Shown here in pieces: positions 37,474 to 47,211 of a DNA stretch of 64,000 nucleotides. The notes under the pieces are model-generated. The model saw nothing but the letters and a program-made list of their open reading frames with translations, had not been told where the DNA came from and did not search any database. The DNA lies in assembly GCF_023702675.1 (NCBI RefSeq), contig NZ_CP098478.1, positions 2,604,001-2,668,000 of the forward strand. The letters run 5' to 3'. The number at the start of each line of letters is the position of its first letter. Positions within the stretch are counted from its first letter, which is position 1. A program made the translations under genes and the position numbers. This stretch comes from Acinetobacter sp. C26M. Lineage in GTDB: Bacteria; Pseudomonadota; Gammaproteobacteria; Pseudomonadales; Moraxellaceae.

Positions 37474-38595
37474 ATGAAAAGGTTGACGCTCTCTATGCTT
37501 ATTCTTTTTGCTATCGCTGTCGTTCTGCTCATTGCTGGCAGTGCCATGTATGCCCAACAACCCCTATTTGGTAAAATCCCTTCTGGTGAACGACTACAAA
37601 CCATTGAAAGTTCTCCCAACTATCGCCAAGGCCAATTTCGAAACTTAATTGAAAAATCAGGCATGAGCGAAGGCTCAAATATTGCGGTAGAACTCTACAA
37701 AACCTTTATCAAAACTATTCCAAATCGTAACCCCATCGACCCAATTCCTTCCATTAAAACCAATCTACTCGCTCTTGATCCCAAACAGGATGTCATTATT
37801 TGGTTTGGTCACTCATCGGTCTTTATGCAACTGCATGGTAAAACATTCTTGATCGACCCTGTCATGAGTGGCAAAGCTTCCCCTTTCCCTTGGGGCACTC
37901 GTGCTTATAAAGGGACAGATATTTATAAGGTTGAAGATTTACCAGACATTGATTATTTGCTGATTTCACATGATCACTATGATCATCTGGATTACGAAAC
38001 CACGCTTAAACTTAAAGACAAAGTCAAATATGTAATTACAGGTCTAGGTGTTGGTGAACATTTTGAATATTGGGGTTATCCCAAAGAGAAACTGATTGAA
38101 AGAGATTGGGGTGACAGAATTGAGTTTGATGATGGGATTACCATTATCACTGAAACTACTCATCATGACTCTCGCCGCGCTTTAGATGGCGGTAAAAATC
38201 TTTGGGTCTCCTTTGTCATTCAGTCCCCACATAAAAAGATTTTCTATACAGGTGATGGCGGCTATGGAAAACACTTTGTCGAGATTGGACAGAAATACGG
38301 TCCCTTTGATTGGGCCTTGATGGAAAATGGTCAATACGATGCTGCTTGGCGTTCAGTGCATTGCCATCCTGATGAAGTAGCTCAAGCTACGGAAGAACTG
38401 AATGCACGTAATATGATTCCCGTACATCATTCAAAATTCAGTTTGGCTAAACATGCTTGGTATGAGCCAATTACCCGCATTGTTGAATACTCGCAAAGCA
38501 GGAAATATCGTCTTGCTACACCAATGATCGGTGAGTTGGTTGAACTGGATAATGATCGCCAATCCTTTAAACAGTGGTGGAAGAATATTCGTTAA
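37474..38595 (+). CDS. MBL fold metallohydrolase (NAPE-PLD/UlaG-like)
   Basis: 373 residues from the ATG at 37474; the earlier in-frame TTG (37432) would add 14 residues before a natural membrane anchor/signal (KRLTLSMLILFAIAVVLLIAGS). The metallo-beta-lactamase motif is HDHYDHLD near residue 168, with GHSSVFMQLHGKTFLIDPV earlier and GDGGYGKHF, HCHPDE and PVHHSKF supplying later ligands. It resembles the NAPE-PLD-like branch, so a phospholipid- or phosphodiester-type substrate is possible. Periplasm-facing membrane attachment is inferred. Confidence 0.87.
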   Translation: MKRLTLSMLILFAIAVVLLIAGSAMYAQQPLFGKIPSGERLQTIESSPNYRQGQFRNLIEKSGMSEGSNIAVELYKTFIKTIPNRNPIDPIPSIKTNLLALDPKQDVIIWFGHSSVFMQLHGKTFLIDPVMSGKASPFPWGTRAYKGTDIYKVEDLPDIDYLLISHDHYDHLDYETTLKLKDKVKYVITGLGVGEHFEYWGYPKEKLIERDWGDRIEFDDGITIITETTHHDSRRALDGGKNLWVSFVIQSPHKKIFYTGDGGYGKHFVEIGQKYGPFDWALMENGQYDAAWRSVHCHPDEVAQATEELNARNMIPVHHSKFSLAKHAWYEPITRIVEYSQSRKYRLATPMIGELVELDNDRQSFKQWWKNIR

Positions 38596-38618
38596 TCAAA
38601 CAATCCCTTTCAATTAAG

Positions 38619-38648
38619 AGCCTCATTCACATATGAGGCTTTTTTTAT
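38619..38648 (+). terminator. Rho-independent terminator
   Basis: AGCCTCAT / ATGAGGCT stem with a short loop and TTTTTTT, 24 bases after the MBL gene. Confidence 0.9.
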
Positions 38649-38819
38649 TGAGCACATTGAAAGAATGAAAAATAAAGCTGATCAAATTAGGCAAACAACT
38701 GAGCATTTCAGGTCAATCAATGTCGTATTTTTAGGCTTAAATAGAAACATCGAAGATCAAGAAAATGACATCTACAGGTCTTTTCTTAAATGATGAATCT
38801 TAAACAAAGGTCGTTAAAA

Positions 38820-39455
38820 ATGAAAAATGTATTAGTGCTTGGTGCATCAGGTCAAATTGCTCAATGGGTCATTGAGATGCTGGCAAATGAACCTAACTTG
38901 ACTCAAACGTTATTGGTACGTGATACAAAAAAATTAGGTGCCGATTTGCCAGCCAATGCAAAAGTCATCGAAGCTGATGTTTTGAATCTGGAGCAATTAA
39001 AGCAGGCCGTACAAGGACAAGATATTGTCTACGCCAACCTTGCTGGTGAATTAGAGCAACAAACACAAAATATTATTTCAGCCATGCACAGCGCAGGTGT
39101 TCAGCGGATTATTATGATTAATTCACTCGGCATCTATGATGAAGTCAAAGGTAACTTTGGCGAATGGAACCGAAAAGAAATTGGTGCGTATCTTGGTCCA
39201 TATCGTAAAGCAGCCGATTTATTAGAAGCGTCAGATCTGGATTACAGTATTTTGCGTGCGGCTTGGCTCATGGATGAAGATGAAATTGATTATGAGACAA
39301 CAGAACGTGATCAAGATTTTAAAGGCACGGTTATTTCACGTAAAAGTGTCGCAGCCTTCGTCGTTAAAATTATCCAAACCCCAGAATTTTCCTCTCGAAA
39401 AAATTTAGGGCTTAATAAACCGAACTCAGATGCTGATCAACCTTATTTTATGTAA
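38820..39455 (+). CDS. Atypical SDR / NAD(P)H-binding protein
   Basis: 211 residues from the ATG at 38820; the ATGs at 38790 and 38793 would add ten residues before the first beta strand. The Rossmann motif is [14 protein letters not shown], and the lack of a strong YxxxK plus the SDR_a5-like layout suggests an NmrA/YwnB-type reductase. [19 protein letters not shown] is typical of the NAD(P)-binding_10 group. The substrate is unknown. An AAAGG lies about 10 bases upstream of the start. Confidence 0.87.
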   Translation: MKNVLVLGASGQIAQWVIEMLANEPNLTQTLLVRDTKKLGADLPANAKVIEADVLNLEQLKQAVQGQDIVYANLAGELEQQTQNIISAMHSAGVQRIIMINSLGIYDEVKGNFGEWNRKEIGAYLGPYRKAADLLEASDLDYSILRAAWLMDEDEIDYETTERDQDFKGTVISRKSVAAFVVKIIQTPEFSSRKNLGLNKPNSDADQPYFM

Positions 39456-39466
39456 TGATAAAAAAA

Positions 39467-39494
39467 TCGGACAATCAGGCACCTGATTGTCCGA
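39467..39494. terminator. Bidirectional terminator
   Basis: TCGGACAATCAGG pairs with CCTGATTGTCCGA around a 2-nt gap, between the convergent SDR and azoR genes. The 13-bp stem follows an A-run on the plus strand. Confidence 0.8.
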
Positions 39495-39529
39495 CTCTGC
39501 CAATGTCGGCAGTAAGGGGTCGCAGATTG

Positions 39530-40126
39530 TTAAATAGCAATCTGTTGTGCTTTTAGGTGCGCCTGTTTTAACGCATCAACTTTTAAAGCAGACATGTCTA
39601 AACCTTCTGCATATACAAATTTAACGTCATGAATTCCCATCAAACCTAAAACAGACTGAAGATAAGGCGTAACTGCATCCGTCACCTGCCCAAGATGAAT
39701 ACCGCCACGACTGCTCATTACGATTGCCTTTACGCCTTCAACTAAGCCTTGTGGATAGGTTTCGGTATATCGAAAGGTATGACGGGCACGCGCCACCAAA
39801 TCAAACCAGTTCTTCAACTGTGTTGGCACATTCAGGTTGTACATTGGTGCGCCAATCAGCAATAAATCTGTTGCTTTAAGCTCTGCAATCAACTCATCTG
39901 ATAACTGAATAATTTTTTGAATCGGTGCTGAAACATGTGCTGCGCCACGCAATGCATGGAAAATTTTCGCATCCAATACAGGCAAGTTAAGTGTTGTTAA
40001 ATCACGGATGATTACCTCATCCTGTAAGCCTTTTTCAGCACGTTGTTTTAAAAATGCATCGATCAAACGGCTGGTCTGTGATTGATCACCCATAATGCTT
40101 GATTTCAACACCAACACTTTCGCCAT
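39530..40126 (-). CDS. azoR: FMN-dependent NADH-azoreductase
   Basis: 198 residues of flavodoxin-like fold matching AzoR: the N-terminal LKSSIMGDQSQTSRL phosphate-binding loop, PMYNLNVPTQLKNWFD, and SSRGGIH. AzoR reduces azo dyes and quinones by two-electron transfer using FMN, and helps against thiol and quinone stress. It is divergent from a LysR gene 98 bases away, the usual arrangement for a LysR-controlled azoR. Confidence 0.95.
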   Translation of the reverse strand: MAKVLVLKSSIMGDQSQTSRLIDAFLKQRAEKGLQDEVIIRDLTTLNLPVLDAKIFHALRGAAHVSAPIQKIIQLSDELIAELKATDLLLIGAPMYNLNVPTQLKNWFDLVARARHTFRYTETYPQGLVEGVKAIVMSSRGGIHLGQVTDAVTPYLQSVLGLMGIHDVKFVYAEGLDMSALKVDALKQAHLKAQQIAI

Positions 40127-40224
40127 GTTTGTTCTCCATATCTTGATGGAGCCATGTTACTACTACAACCAAATCACCAGTAGTGATAATATTTCTATTC
40201 ATTGATTCCTAAAAATCTACAATC

Positions 40225-41145
40225 ATGCAAACTGAACTGAGTACGATTTCAATCTTTGTGACAGTGGTCGAGGCAGGTAACTTTAGTAATGCCGCAGAGC
40301 AGCTGCATCTAACCCGCTCAGCTGTCAGTAAAAGTATTGCGCGTTTAGAGCAACGCTTAGGTGTCGCTTTATTTAAACGCACCACCCGAACCCTGAACTT
40401 AACAGCGGAAGGTACGCTATTCTATGAACACAGTCAGCGTGCGATTGCTGAAATCCATAGTGCTGAGAGCTTACTAGAGCAAGGTAAAATCAGTGCAACT
40501 GGCTTATTAAGAATTTCGGCACCAGTTCTGTTTGGTCAACTCTATATCGCCCCACTAATCGTTGAACTCGCACAACAGCATGCTGCTTTGCAGGTAGAAC
40601 TTTCATTAAATGATCGAACTGTCGATTTGGTCGAAGATGGTTTTGATTTAGCGATTCGTATCGGCACTTTGCCTGATAGCCATCATTTAATTGCGAGAAA
40701 GCTAGGCGATCATCGGATGTTACTCTGTGCTACACCTGAATATATCCAGAAATCAGGTCCAGTAAATCATTTAGATGAACTGCAACAACACACCACGATT
40801 GCCTTTCCCTATTCAGGGCATTTGCCAAAATGGCAGCTACAAGATGAGAACAAGCAGCTTTATGCAATCAAGCCCAAAGCAAAATTGATGTTGAATGATA
40901 TGCTGGCGATTAAAAATACAGTGTTGTCACATCATGGCATTGCGTGGCTCCCTGACTGGCTTATTCATAAAGAGTTACAAGATGGTTGCTTGGTTCAAGT
41001 CTTAGCCGAATTTTCCAGTGTCGACTTTCCGATTCATGTAGTCTGGCCGAGTTTGCCTTATATGCCATTAAAAACCCGTTTGGCGATTGATCAACTCATT
41101 CAGCACTTACCACCCGCTCTATCAAACAATCAAAATGTGGTTTAA
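40225..41145 (+). CDS. LysR family regulator, probably of azoR
   Basis: 306 residues with the LysR winged HTH (FSNAAEQLHLTRSAVSKSIARLEQRLG) and a periplasmic-binding-like effector domain typical of the CrgA/YafC subgroup. It is divergent from azoR and likely binds the 98-bp intergenic region to induce azoR in response to quinones or electrophiles. A perfect hairpin terminator follows. Confidence 0.92.
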   Translation: MQTELSTISIFVTVVEAGNFSNAAEQLHLTRSAVSKSIARLEQRLGVALFKRTTRTLNLTAEGTLFYEHSQRAIAEIHSAESLLEQGKISATGLLRISAPVLFGQLYIAPLIVELAQQHAALQVELSLNDRTVDLVEDGFDLAIRIGTLPDSHHLIARKLGDHRMLLCATPEYIQKSGPVNHLDELQQHTTIAFPYSGHLPKWQLQDENKQLYAIKPKAKLMLNDMLAIKNTVLSHHGIAWLPDWLIHKELQDGCLVQVLAEFSSVDFPIHVVWPSLPYMPLKTRLAIDQLIQHLPPALSNNQNVV

Positions 41146-41153
41146 GAAAAAAT

Positions 41154-41177
41154 AAAGGCTAAATAAATTTAGCCTTT
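41154..41177 (+). terminator. Terminator of the LysR gene
   Basis: AAAGGCTAAAT pairs with ATTTAGCCTTT around AA, 9 bases after the stop. Confidence 0.75.
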
Positions 41178-41208
41178 GCTTCATATCAATACCGAGATCT
41201 ATTTCTAC

Positions 41209-41961
41209 TTACAACAAAGCAACCTGTGGGAAAATTGCATCTTTGAGTTCGAACTCATTGTTAGGATTGACCATCCCTACGGTTTTATCACTTAAATAAA
41301 GTTGATAAGCACTTTCAGCAAGTTGTTCTGCTGTCATTAAAACTGCACCGTTATACAATTCATTGATATCGATCCCACTACCATCTGCGGCAACGTTATG
41401 AAACTCACTTTGCGTTCCAGCAGGAGCAAGTACTTTAGCTCGTAATTTTTTCCCTTGGGTGCGCAGGCTAAAATCGACACCCTCTGTGAATGAAGAGACA
41501 TAGAATTTAGTGGCACAATAAGGAATCGCTACATCAACTTCAGCGTATCCTCCTACAGATGATACATTGATTAATACCGCATCTTCATCAACATAGTCTT
41601 TGATATAACGCAAAGATAAATCCGTCAGCGCACGAACATTCAAATCCACCATATTCATCACTTTGCTTAGATCTGCATCCCAAGCTAAGTCATAGTCACC
41701 AAAGCCTGCATTATTTATCAGTACATCAATATGGTGTGGTTTGACTGCTTCATAAAGCTGGGCTGCTTGACCTGTCACTGCCAAATCAAACATCTGATTT
41801 TCAACTCGGATTGAATAACGACTTTCTAAATCCTGCTTGATCTGTTCCAGTGCCTCTTGTCTACGAGCAACCAAAATTAGATTAAAGCCTTGTTGAGCGA
41901 ATTGATAAGCAAGTGCTTTACCAATACCCGCACTTGCACCTGTAATTAAAGCTGTTTTCAT
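41209..41961 (-). CDS. Short-chain dehydrogenase/reductase
   Basis: 250 residues. Classical SDR cofactor motif TGASAGIGKAL at the N-terminus, NNAG near 84, and a YCATK catalytic YxxxK near 155 preceded by the SSVGG serine. The C-terminal region is unlike FabG, so it is probably a carbonyl or aldehyde reductase. It lies 20 bases after another SDR and forms a two-gene unit with it. Confidence 0.92.
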   Translation of the reverse strand: MKTALITGASAGIGKALAYQFAQQGFNLILVARRQEALEQIKQDLESRYSIRVENQMFDLAVTGQAAQLYEAVKPHHIDVLINNAGFGDYDLAWDADLSKVMNMVDLNVRALTDLSLRYIKDYVDEDAVLINVSSVGGYAEVDVAIPYCATKFYVSSFTEGVDFSLRTQGKKLRAKVLAPAGTQSEFHNVAADGSGIDINELYNGAVLMTAEQLAESAYQLYLSDKTVGMVNPNNEFELKDAIFPQVALL

Positions 41962-41981
41962 TTTAAGTCTTACCTATTGAA

Positions 41982-42812
41982 TTAATAATCAGTACTTCGA
42001 GTTAAAGCTTCGTGCTGCTTAATTTCATCTAAATGAGACGTCAAGGTTGGCATCACATAGTCAATTGCATCATTGCCAATCAATAGCTGTTTCGGTGGAT
42101 TGTCCATTGCAGCCACTTGCATCACCACTTGTGCCAATTTGGGAGGACTGCCTTGTTGCTGCCCATCCGCAGCCGACATCAAGGCCTTGGTATTACCCAA
42201 TGCTTCATAATCGTCATGTAACTGCGTCCCATATTGTGTTGAACTTTCACTTAAAAATTCAGTACGGAAAAAGCCTGGCTCAATCGCAGTAACCTTAATT
42301 CCAAATGGTGCAACCTCATCTAATAAAGCCAAACTAATCGCTTCGACTGCGAACTTTGAAGCTGAATAAAACACCGCATTGGCAACTGCTTTTACTCCAG
42401 CAATTGAAGACGTATTGATGATATGACCTGAACGTTGCTGGCGCATGATCGGCAAGACTGTACGGAGTACGTTGGATGTGCCAAAAACATTGGTGGCAAA
42501 TTGCTGTTCAATTTGTGCTGCGGTTACTTCTTCAAAACGTCCCAATAACGGATAACCAGCGTTATTGACTAAGACATCTATACGACCAAAACGCTTTAAT
42601 CCAATCTCTACAGCGGTTTTAACCTGCTGTTCATCACGAATATCAAGTTCAACCAACTCAATCTGATCGCTAGGTAAATTTGAATAAAGCGCCTTGAGTT
42701 TGCTTAAACTTCTCCCTGTCGCAATAACTGAGTCCCCTTGCTGAATCGCTGCTTTAACAATTTCAACACCCATTCCGCGTGTTGTACCTGTCACAAACCA
42801 AATACGTTTCAT
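41982..42812 (-). CDS. Short-chain dehydrogenase/reductase
   Basis: 276 residues. Cofactor motif TGTTRGMGVEIV (a TGxxxGxG variant), NNAG near residue 88, catalytic YSASK near 153. It resembles the oxidoreductase/KR-type SDRs that act on ketones or steroid-like compounds. Start of the two-SDR unit; a terminator (42840-42865) separates it from the hydrolase genes upstream. Confidence 0.92.
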   Translation of the reverse strand: MKRIWFVTGTTRGMGVEIVKAAIQQGDSVIATGRSLSKLKALYSNLPSDQIELVELDIRDEQQVKTAVEIGLKRFGRIDVLVNNAGYPLLGRFEEVTAAQIEQQFATNVFGTSNVLRTVLPIMRQQRSGHIINTSSIAGVKAVANAVFYSASKFAVEAISLALLDEVAPFGIKVTAIEPGFFRTEFLSESSTQYGTQLHDDYEALGNTKALMSAADGQQQGSPPKLAQVVMQVAAMDNPPKQLLIGNDAIDYVMPTLTSHLDEIKQHEALTRSTDY

Positions 42813-42839
42813 TGTGCTACTCCAACATCTCGAAAAAAA

Positions 42840-42865
42840 AACAGGCCACTTTAAAGTGACCTGTT
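42840..42865 (-). terminator. Terminator of the hydrolase unit
   Basis: A near-perfect palindrome AACAGGTCACTTT/AAAGTGGCCTGTT with a run of T on the minus strand, 24 bases after the hydrolase stop at 42889. Confidence 0.85.
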
Positions 42866-42888
42866 GAGTTACTTTAAGTACAGTGTGA

Positions 42889-43806
42889 TTAAAGTTTTGT
42901 GCTAAAGAATGGAACCAATTGGCCTACCGCTTCATCAACAAAATTTAGTTTGTCGTAGAAAGACATATGGTTGGCTCCGACTACAACATAAAGTTGTTTA
43001 TCGGTACTTGCTGCACGATTAATCAAGTCCTCACTCATCCACTTACTGCCTGCTACACTGCCTGCAATCGCCAATAAGGGCTGAGTAAAAAATGCTTCAG
43101 CTTTGTTATAGGCATCGTAAGTAATGATTTGAGTTAAACTGCGTGCAGTAGCAAAACCTGGTGCATTTGGATGTTCCGCACGTGGGGTATGGTAATACTC
43201 CCATGCTTCACGCAATTCTTCATTTGGTGCATCTTCTTCTCTTAATGGTGCAAGTGGAATTGTTGCAATCTCGGCACCACTGGCATCTGAAGTTCGAGCA
43301 TCTGTACCTGCTTGGATATAAGGGATCGCATCTGCATCTTTGACATTGTTCTCCCAGCCATTACGGAACATTTGACCAATGTTAACTGCACTGACCATAC
43401 CCACCGCTTTAATACGGCGATCATTGATGGCTGCATTTGCGGTATAACCTGCACCTGCACAAATCCCCATCGTACCAATACGGTTATTGTCGACATAAGG
43501 CAAGGTAGTTAAATAATCAATCACAGCACTGACATCTTCAGTACGGATATACGGGTTTTCTAACTGACGTGGTAAACCTGTACTTGCACCTTGATATGAA
43601 GCATCGTAGGCAATTGTTACAAAGCCATGCTCAGCGAGCTTACGCGCATATAAACCAGCCGTTTGCTCTTTGACGCCACCACCTGGATGGCTCACCACCA
43701 CCGCAGGATAGGTTTTGCTCTCATCAAAACCTTCAGGGAAGTTAATTACTGCTGCAAGGGTAATCCCCTGACCATTATGATTTTGGATACTGATTTCTTT
43801 TGACAT
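42889..43806 (-). CDS. Alpha/beta hydrolase (YcjY/dienelactone hydrolase-like), copy 1
   Basis: 305 residues. The oxyanion block is VSHPGGGVKEQTAG, the nucleophile elbow reads GICAGAGY, and the late HMSF holds the catalytic histidine. The elbow serine is replaced: the pattern is G-x-C-x-G, so cysteine is the likely nucleophile, as in dienelactone hydrolases. It is a paralogue of the next gene (43846), and the two lie 39 bases apart. Substrate unknown; the surrounding redox genes suggest lipophilic carbonyl compounds. Confidence 0.88.
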   Translation of the reverse strand: MSKEISIQNHNGQGITLAAVINFPEGFDESKTYPAVVVSHPGGGVKEQTAGLYARKLAEHGFVTIAYDASYQGASTGLPRQLENPYIRTEDVSAVIDYLTTLPYVDNNRIGTMGICAGAGYTANAAINDRRIKAVGMVSAVNIGQMFRNGWENNVKDADAIPYIQAGTDARTSDASGAEIATIPLAPLREEDAPNEELREAWEYYHTPRAEHPNAPGFATARSLTQIITYDAYNKAEAFFTQPLLAIAGSVAGSKWMSEDLINRAASTDKQLYVVVGANHMSFYDKLNFVDEAVGQLVPFFSTKL

Positions 43807-43845
43807 TTGGATTTCCTTTTAATTCAATTTTCTTAAATGCAATGA

Positions 43846-44772
43846 TTAAAGATGTTCTTTAAAAAATGGGATTGCTCTCGCCAATGCTTTAGCAACAGGT
43901 TCAGGCTGATCGTACAGCTCGTAATGTGACGTATTTTCTAAAACAAGCAGCTCTTTTTGTTTCGATGCGGCACGACGTACAATCTCATGGCCATCACGAT
44001 AAGCACCGAATGCACCTGGCTTGTCACCAATAACGACTAAGATCGGTTGCGTTAATAAGACTTCAGCCAAGTGAAATGCATCCCAACCCAAAGCCACACT
44101 CATACGAGAGAATAAAGCACTGGTTGCACCATTCGGTTGTTGACCACGCGCAGTTTTATAGTAGTCAGTCGCTTCGAGTGGATCGATATCGGTAATTCCC
44201 GCTTTTTTACCTTCCTCTACTGATGGTGGTAGTAAATTATTCACCAACAATTCAGCACCACGTGCTTCAGCAGTACGTTGCTGTGCAATTGCTTCAAGCC
44301 CTTCGATCAAAGCTGCACCTGTTCCACCGTAACCTTCACGGGTCATACGACCAAAGTTCACACCCGTAATTGAAGTCACGGCTTTAATCCGTTTCTCCGT
44401 CATTGCTGTGTTGAGTACATAAGCACCACCACCACAGACGCCTAAAGCACCAATACGATTTTCATCAACAAAATCTTGGGTGACCAAATAATCAACGGCA
44501 TAACGAATATCTTCTACACGGTGATATGGATTTTCTATAAAACGTGGTTCACCACCACTTTCACCTTGGAATGATGCATCAATGACCAGCACCACAAAGC
44601 CTGCGTCAGCCAATGCTTGACCATAAATATTGCCTGAAGTCTGTTCTTTACAGCTCCCAATTGGATGAACGCTGACGATGGCTGGATACTTTTTACTTTT
44701 ATCAAAATCATTTGGGAATAAGATATTAGCTGCTGATTCCCATGCTAGGTTTTTATATTTAACAGTTTGCAT
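43846..44772 (-). CDS. Alpha/beta hydrolase (YcjY/dienelactone hydrolase-like), copy 2
   Basis: 308 residues, same family as the neighbour: VSVHPIGSCKEQTSG, elbow GVCGGGAY with cysteine in place of serine, and catalytic HYEL near the end. It is the first gene of the hydrolase pair on the minus strand. The AraC gene upstream ends with its own terminator, so the pair probably has a promoter at about 44.8 kb. Confidence 0.88.
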   Translation of the reverse strand: MQTVKYKNLAWESAANILFPNDFDKSKKYPAIVSVHPIGSCKEQTSGNIYGQALADAGFVVLVIDASFQGESGGEPRFIENPYHRVEDIRYAVDYLVTQDFVDENRIGALGVCGGGAYVLNTAMTEKRIKAVTSITGVNFGRMTREGYGGTGAALIEGLEAIAQQRTAEARGAELLVNNLLPPSVEEGKKAGITDIDPLEATDYYKTARGQQPNGATSALFSRMSVALGWDAFHLAEVLLTQPILVVIGDKPGAFGAYRDGHEIVRRAASKQKELLVLENTSHYELYDQPEPVAKALARAIPFFKEHL

Positions 44773-44954
44773 ATTGAGTACCTCACTCTTAAATTATGCG
44801 TAACAACAATCCGTTTTAGATTGAATCTCTTTCTTTCTATGTATTCAGTATAGGATTATAAAACGTGATTGAATTGCCTATTTCAACAGGATTTTTGCCT
44901 ATTTTGTTAGTCTTGTTTTACTTCTAATTTATATATATTTTTCAACAATATGAA

Positions 44955-44998
44955 ATAAAAAAACCCATCATCCTGAAGAGAATCTGGGTTTGTTTTTT
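44955..44998 (-). terminator. Terminator of the AraC gene
   Basis: AAACCCA pairs with TGGGTTT across a 19-nt loop, with T-runs on both strands, 18 bases beyond the stop at 45016. Confidence 0.75.
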
Positions 44999-45015
44999 AT
45001 TTGTAAAGATCTTGA

Positions 45016-45912
45016 TTAAACCAGTTGTAAATCCTGAATATCACGTTGTGGTGCATTTCCAAATAAGCGCGAATATTCACGACTAAATTGTGATGCACTC
45101 TCATAACCAACCAGCCCAGCGGCATGGCCTACATCAAAGTGTTGATTCAGCATTAAATGTCGAGCTTCCTGTAAACGCAGCTGCTTTTGGTACTGCAACG
45201 GACTCATACCTGTAATTTCCCGAAAATGTTGCCTAAAGGTTGAGGGACTCATATAAACCTGCTCAGCCAAATCATCCATACGAATCACCTGAACGAAATT
45301 GTGCTTTAACCAAGCGACAGCTTTAGCAATTTTTTGACTGACTGAACCGGTTTTAATCAACTGACGCAGATACACCCCATTGGGGCCAGTCAATAAACGA
45401 ATCATGATCTCTTGTTGCAAGATTGGCGCAAGCTGCGGCAATAACACGGGCTCATCCAGTAAATTCACCAAGCGGCTAATCGCCTCGATCAACACATAGT
45501 CAACAGGCTGCACCCCGAATGAAGGTTGAGTTTTTTCTTTCAAGTTTAGCTGCCCCATCTCACTAACCATTTGAGTGACCATCGGGATATCCAACAATAG
45601 CATCAAACCAAGGAAAGGCTGATGCTTAGGAGCAGTACGCGTATGACTGATCACAGGTAGATCAATGGTAGTTAACATGGTTTGCCCTGCTGTGTAGGTC
45701 AGCATTTGATCACCCACCATTACTTGTTTTTCACCCTGTAACACCACACCTAAACCCAAATTATAAATACAATGAGTGGCACTGGCGGTTGAGCGGCGAT
45801 GCAGAGATAAAGATGGGATTGCAGTATCATGATCACCATCTGTTCGAATCAGATGATCAACTGTCTGTGCCAATGATGCAATCACTTGTTGGGTATCTTC
45901 ATATTCAATCAT
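45016..45912 (-). CDS. AraC family regulator, paralogue 1
   Basis: 298 residues. N-terminal AraC_N cupin-like domain (HCIYNLGLGVVLQGEKQVMVGD) and C-terminal double HTH (MDDLAEQVYMSPSTFRQHF, then AAGLVGYESASQFSREYSRLFG). Close to the protein at 47212, estimated three quarters identical in the HTH part. It lies 33 bases after the Old Yellow Enzyme gene and probably shares its transcript, so autoregulated control of a detoxification operon is likely. Ligand unknown. Confidence 0.93.
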   Translation of the reverse strand: MIEYEDTQQVIASLAQTVDHLIRTDGDHDTAIPSLSLHRRSTASATHCIYNLGLGVVLQGEKQVMVGDQMLTYTAGQTMLTTIDLPVISHTRTAPKHQPFLGLMLLLDIPMVTQMVSEMGQLNLKEKTQPSFGVQPVDYVLIEAISRLVNLLDEPVLLPQLAPILQQEIMIRLLTGPNGVYLRQLIKTGSVSQKIAKAVAWLKHNFVQVIRMDDLAEQVYMSPSTFRQHFREITGMSPLQYQKQLRLQEARHLMLNQHFDVGHAAGLVGYESASQFSREYSRLFGNAPQRDIQDLQLV

Positions 45913-45945
45913 TGCAATCCCTCTTTAATCATTACAGCAAATGAA

Positions 45946-47094
45946 TTAAACACTTTCAGCTTGTTTAACAGGGAACCAACCTGCTGTTGCCTGAATAACA
46001 TCTTGCAGCTTGTGAGGAATACTGAGCTCGGAAGCCTGTTCGAGATCTAGCTGTAAATTGATTTCATCACCACGACCACTCTGGGCTAACTCAACCCAAT
46101 TTGGATTCATAATCAATGCTTGGCCAATGGCAACAGATGTCAAACCTAAATCTAAAGCCTGCTGAGCTTGTTCGGGTGTCTTGATCTGTCCTGCCGCAAT
46201 CACAGGCACACGTTGTGCGACATACTCAGCCACAACTTTTGCAATAACCCCAAGCTCTGGATCATTTACTGGAGTGGCATTCAAGACATTGCTTAATGAC
46301 ACATGCAGATAGTCAATCTGCTCATCAATCAAACGATCAATCAATTGCAAACTGTCCATAATACGCAGACCAGCGGCATCATATTCTTCCACTGAAATAC
46401 GGTAACCCAATAAAAATGGACCTTTTGCATGTGCTTGGATTACGCGTTTAACTTCTTTCACGACAGCTAATGGAAATTGCATGCGTTTTTCGAGTGAACC
46501 GCCCCACTGATCATTGCGCTGATTAAATAAAGGCGAGAAGAAGTTCTGAATTAAGAAGCCATGCGCACCATGTAACTCAATGCCATCAAACCCAGCCTCA
46601 ATTGCACGACGTGTGGTTTCTCCAAAGGCACGAATCGTTTCCAAGATTTCCTCATGGGAGAGTGCACGACTTTGTAATTGTCCGTCATTAAATGGCCCCG
46701 CAGGTGCCTTTAACTCACTTGCACTGACCAGATCTGCGTGTGGAATCAAACTGGGAACAGCTTTATTACCTGCATGAAAGATTTGTAGAATTGCAGGGGC
46801 ACCACCACTTTTTGCAGCCTTCGCAAGTTTTGCCAAACTATCGGTAAAACGGTCATCATAGGCTGCAAATTCATGGCTAAAACCAATACCGTTTTCTTGT
46901 ACATGCGTACATCCCGTAATGACCAGCCCAACAGCTTGTGCACGATGGCGTATATAGTCCAACTCTTGTGTTGAAACAGTGTAGTCGTCATTACTCGACC
47001 AAGTGGTCATGGGAGCCATAATCACTCGATTTCGTAAGTGAATGCCTTGAGCCAATTGGAATGATTGAAATAACGCAACATTTGTCTTAGACAT
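45946..47094 (-). CDS. NADH:flavin oxidoreductase, Old Yellow Enzyme family
   Basis: 382 residues from the ATG at 47094 (MSKTNVALFQ); an ATG 15 bases upstream would add five residues. FMN-binding TIM barrel with RVIMAPMTTW, substrate-binding HGAHGFLIQNFFSP (catalytic His pair near residue 180) and C-terminal VAIGQALIMNPNW. It reduces activated alkenes or nitro compounds with NAD(P)H. The position between two paralogous AraC regulators, followed by one of them, suggests induction by its substrates. Confidence 0.93.
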   Translation of the reverse strand: MSKTNVALFQSFQLAQGIHLRNRVIMAPMTTWSSNDDYTVSTQELDYIRHRAQAVGLVITGCTHVQENGIGFSHEFAAYDDRFTDSLAKLAKAAKSGGAPAILQIFHAGNKAVPSLIPHADLVSASELKAPAGPFNDGQLQSRALSHEEILETIRAFGETTRRAIEAGFDGIELHGAHGFLIQNFFSPLFNQRNDQWGGSLEKRMQFPLAVVKEVKRVIQAHAKGPFLLGYRISVEEYDAAGLRIMDSLQLIDRLIDEQIDYLHVSLSNVLNATPVNDPELGVIAKVVAEYVAQRVPVIAAGQIKTPEQAQQALDLGLTSVAIGQALIMNPNWVELAQSGRGDEINLQLDLEQASELSIPHKLQDVIQATAGWFPVKQAESV

Positions 47095-47211
47095 GGAAAC
47101 ATCCCACAAAATAAACTTCTCTTCTCATAAAAAGTATATGGGATGCACTTTTTCTCAGTTGCCTAAACTAAGCACTTATTTGCCTATTTTGCTGTTTCTC
47201 TTACTCAGAAT

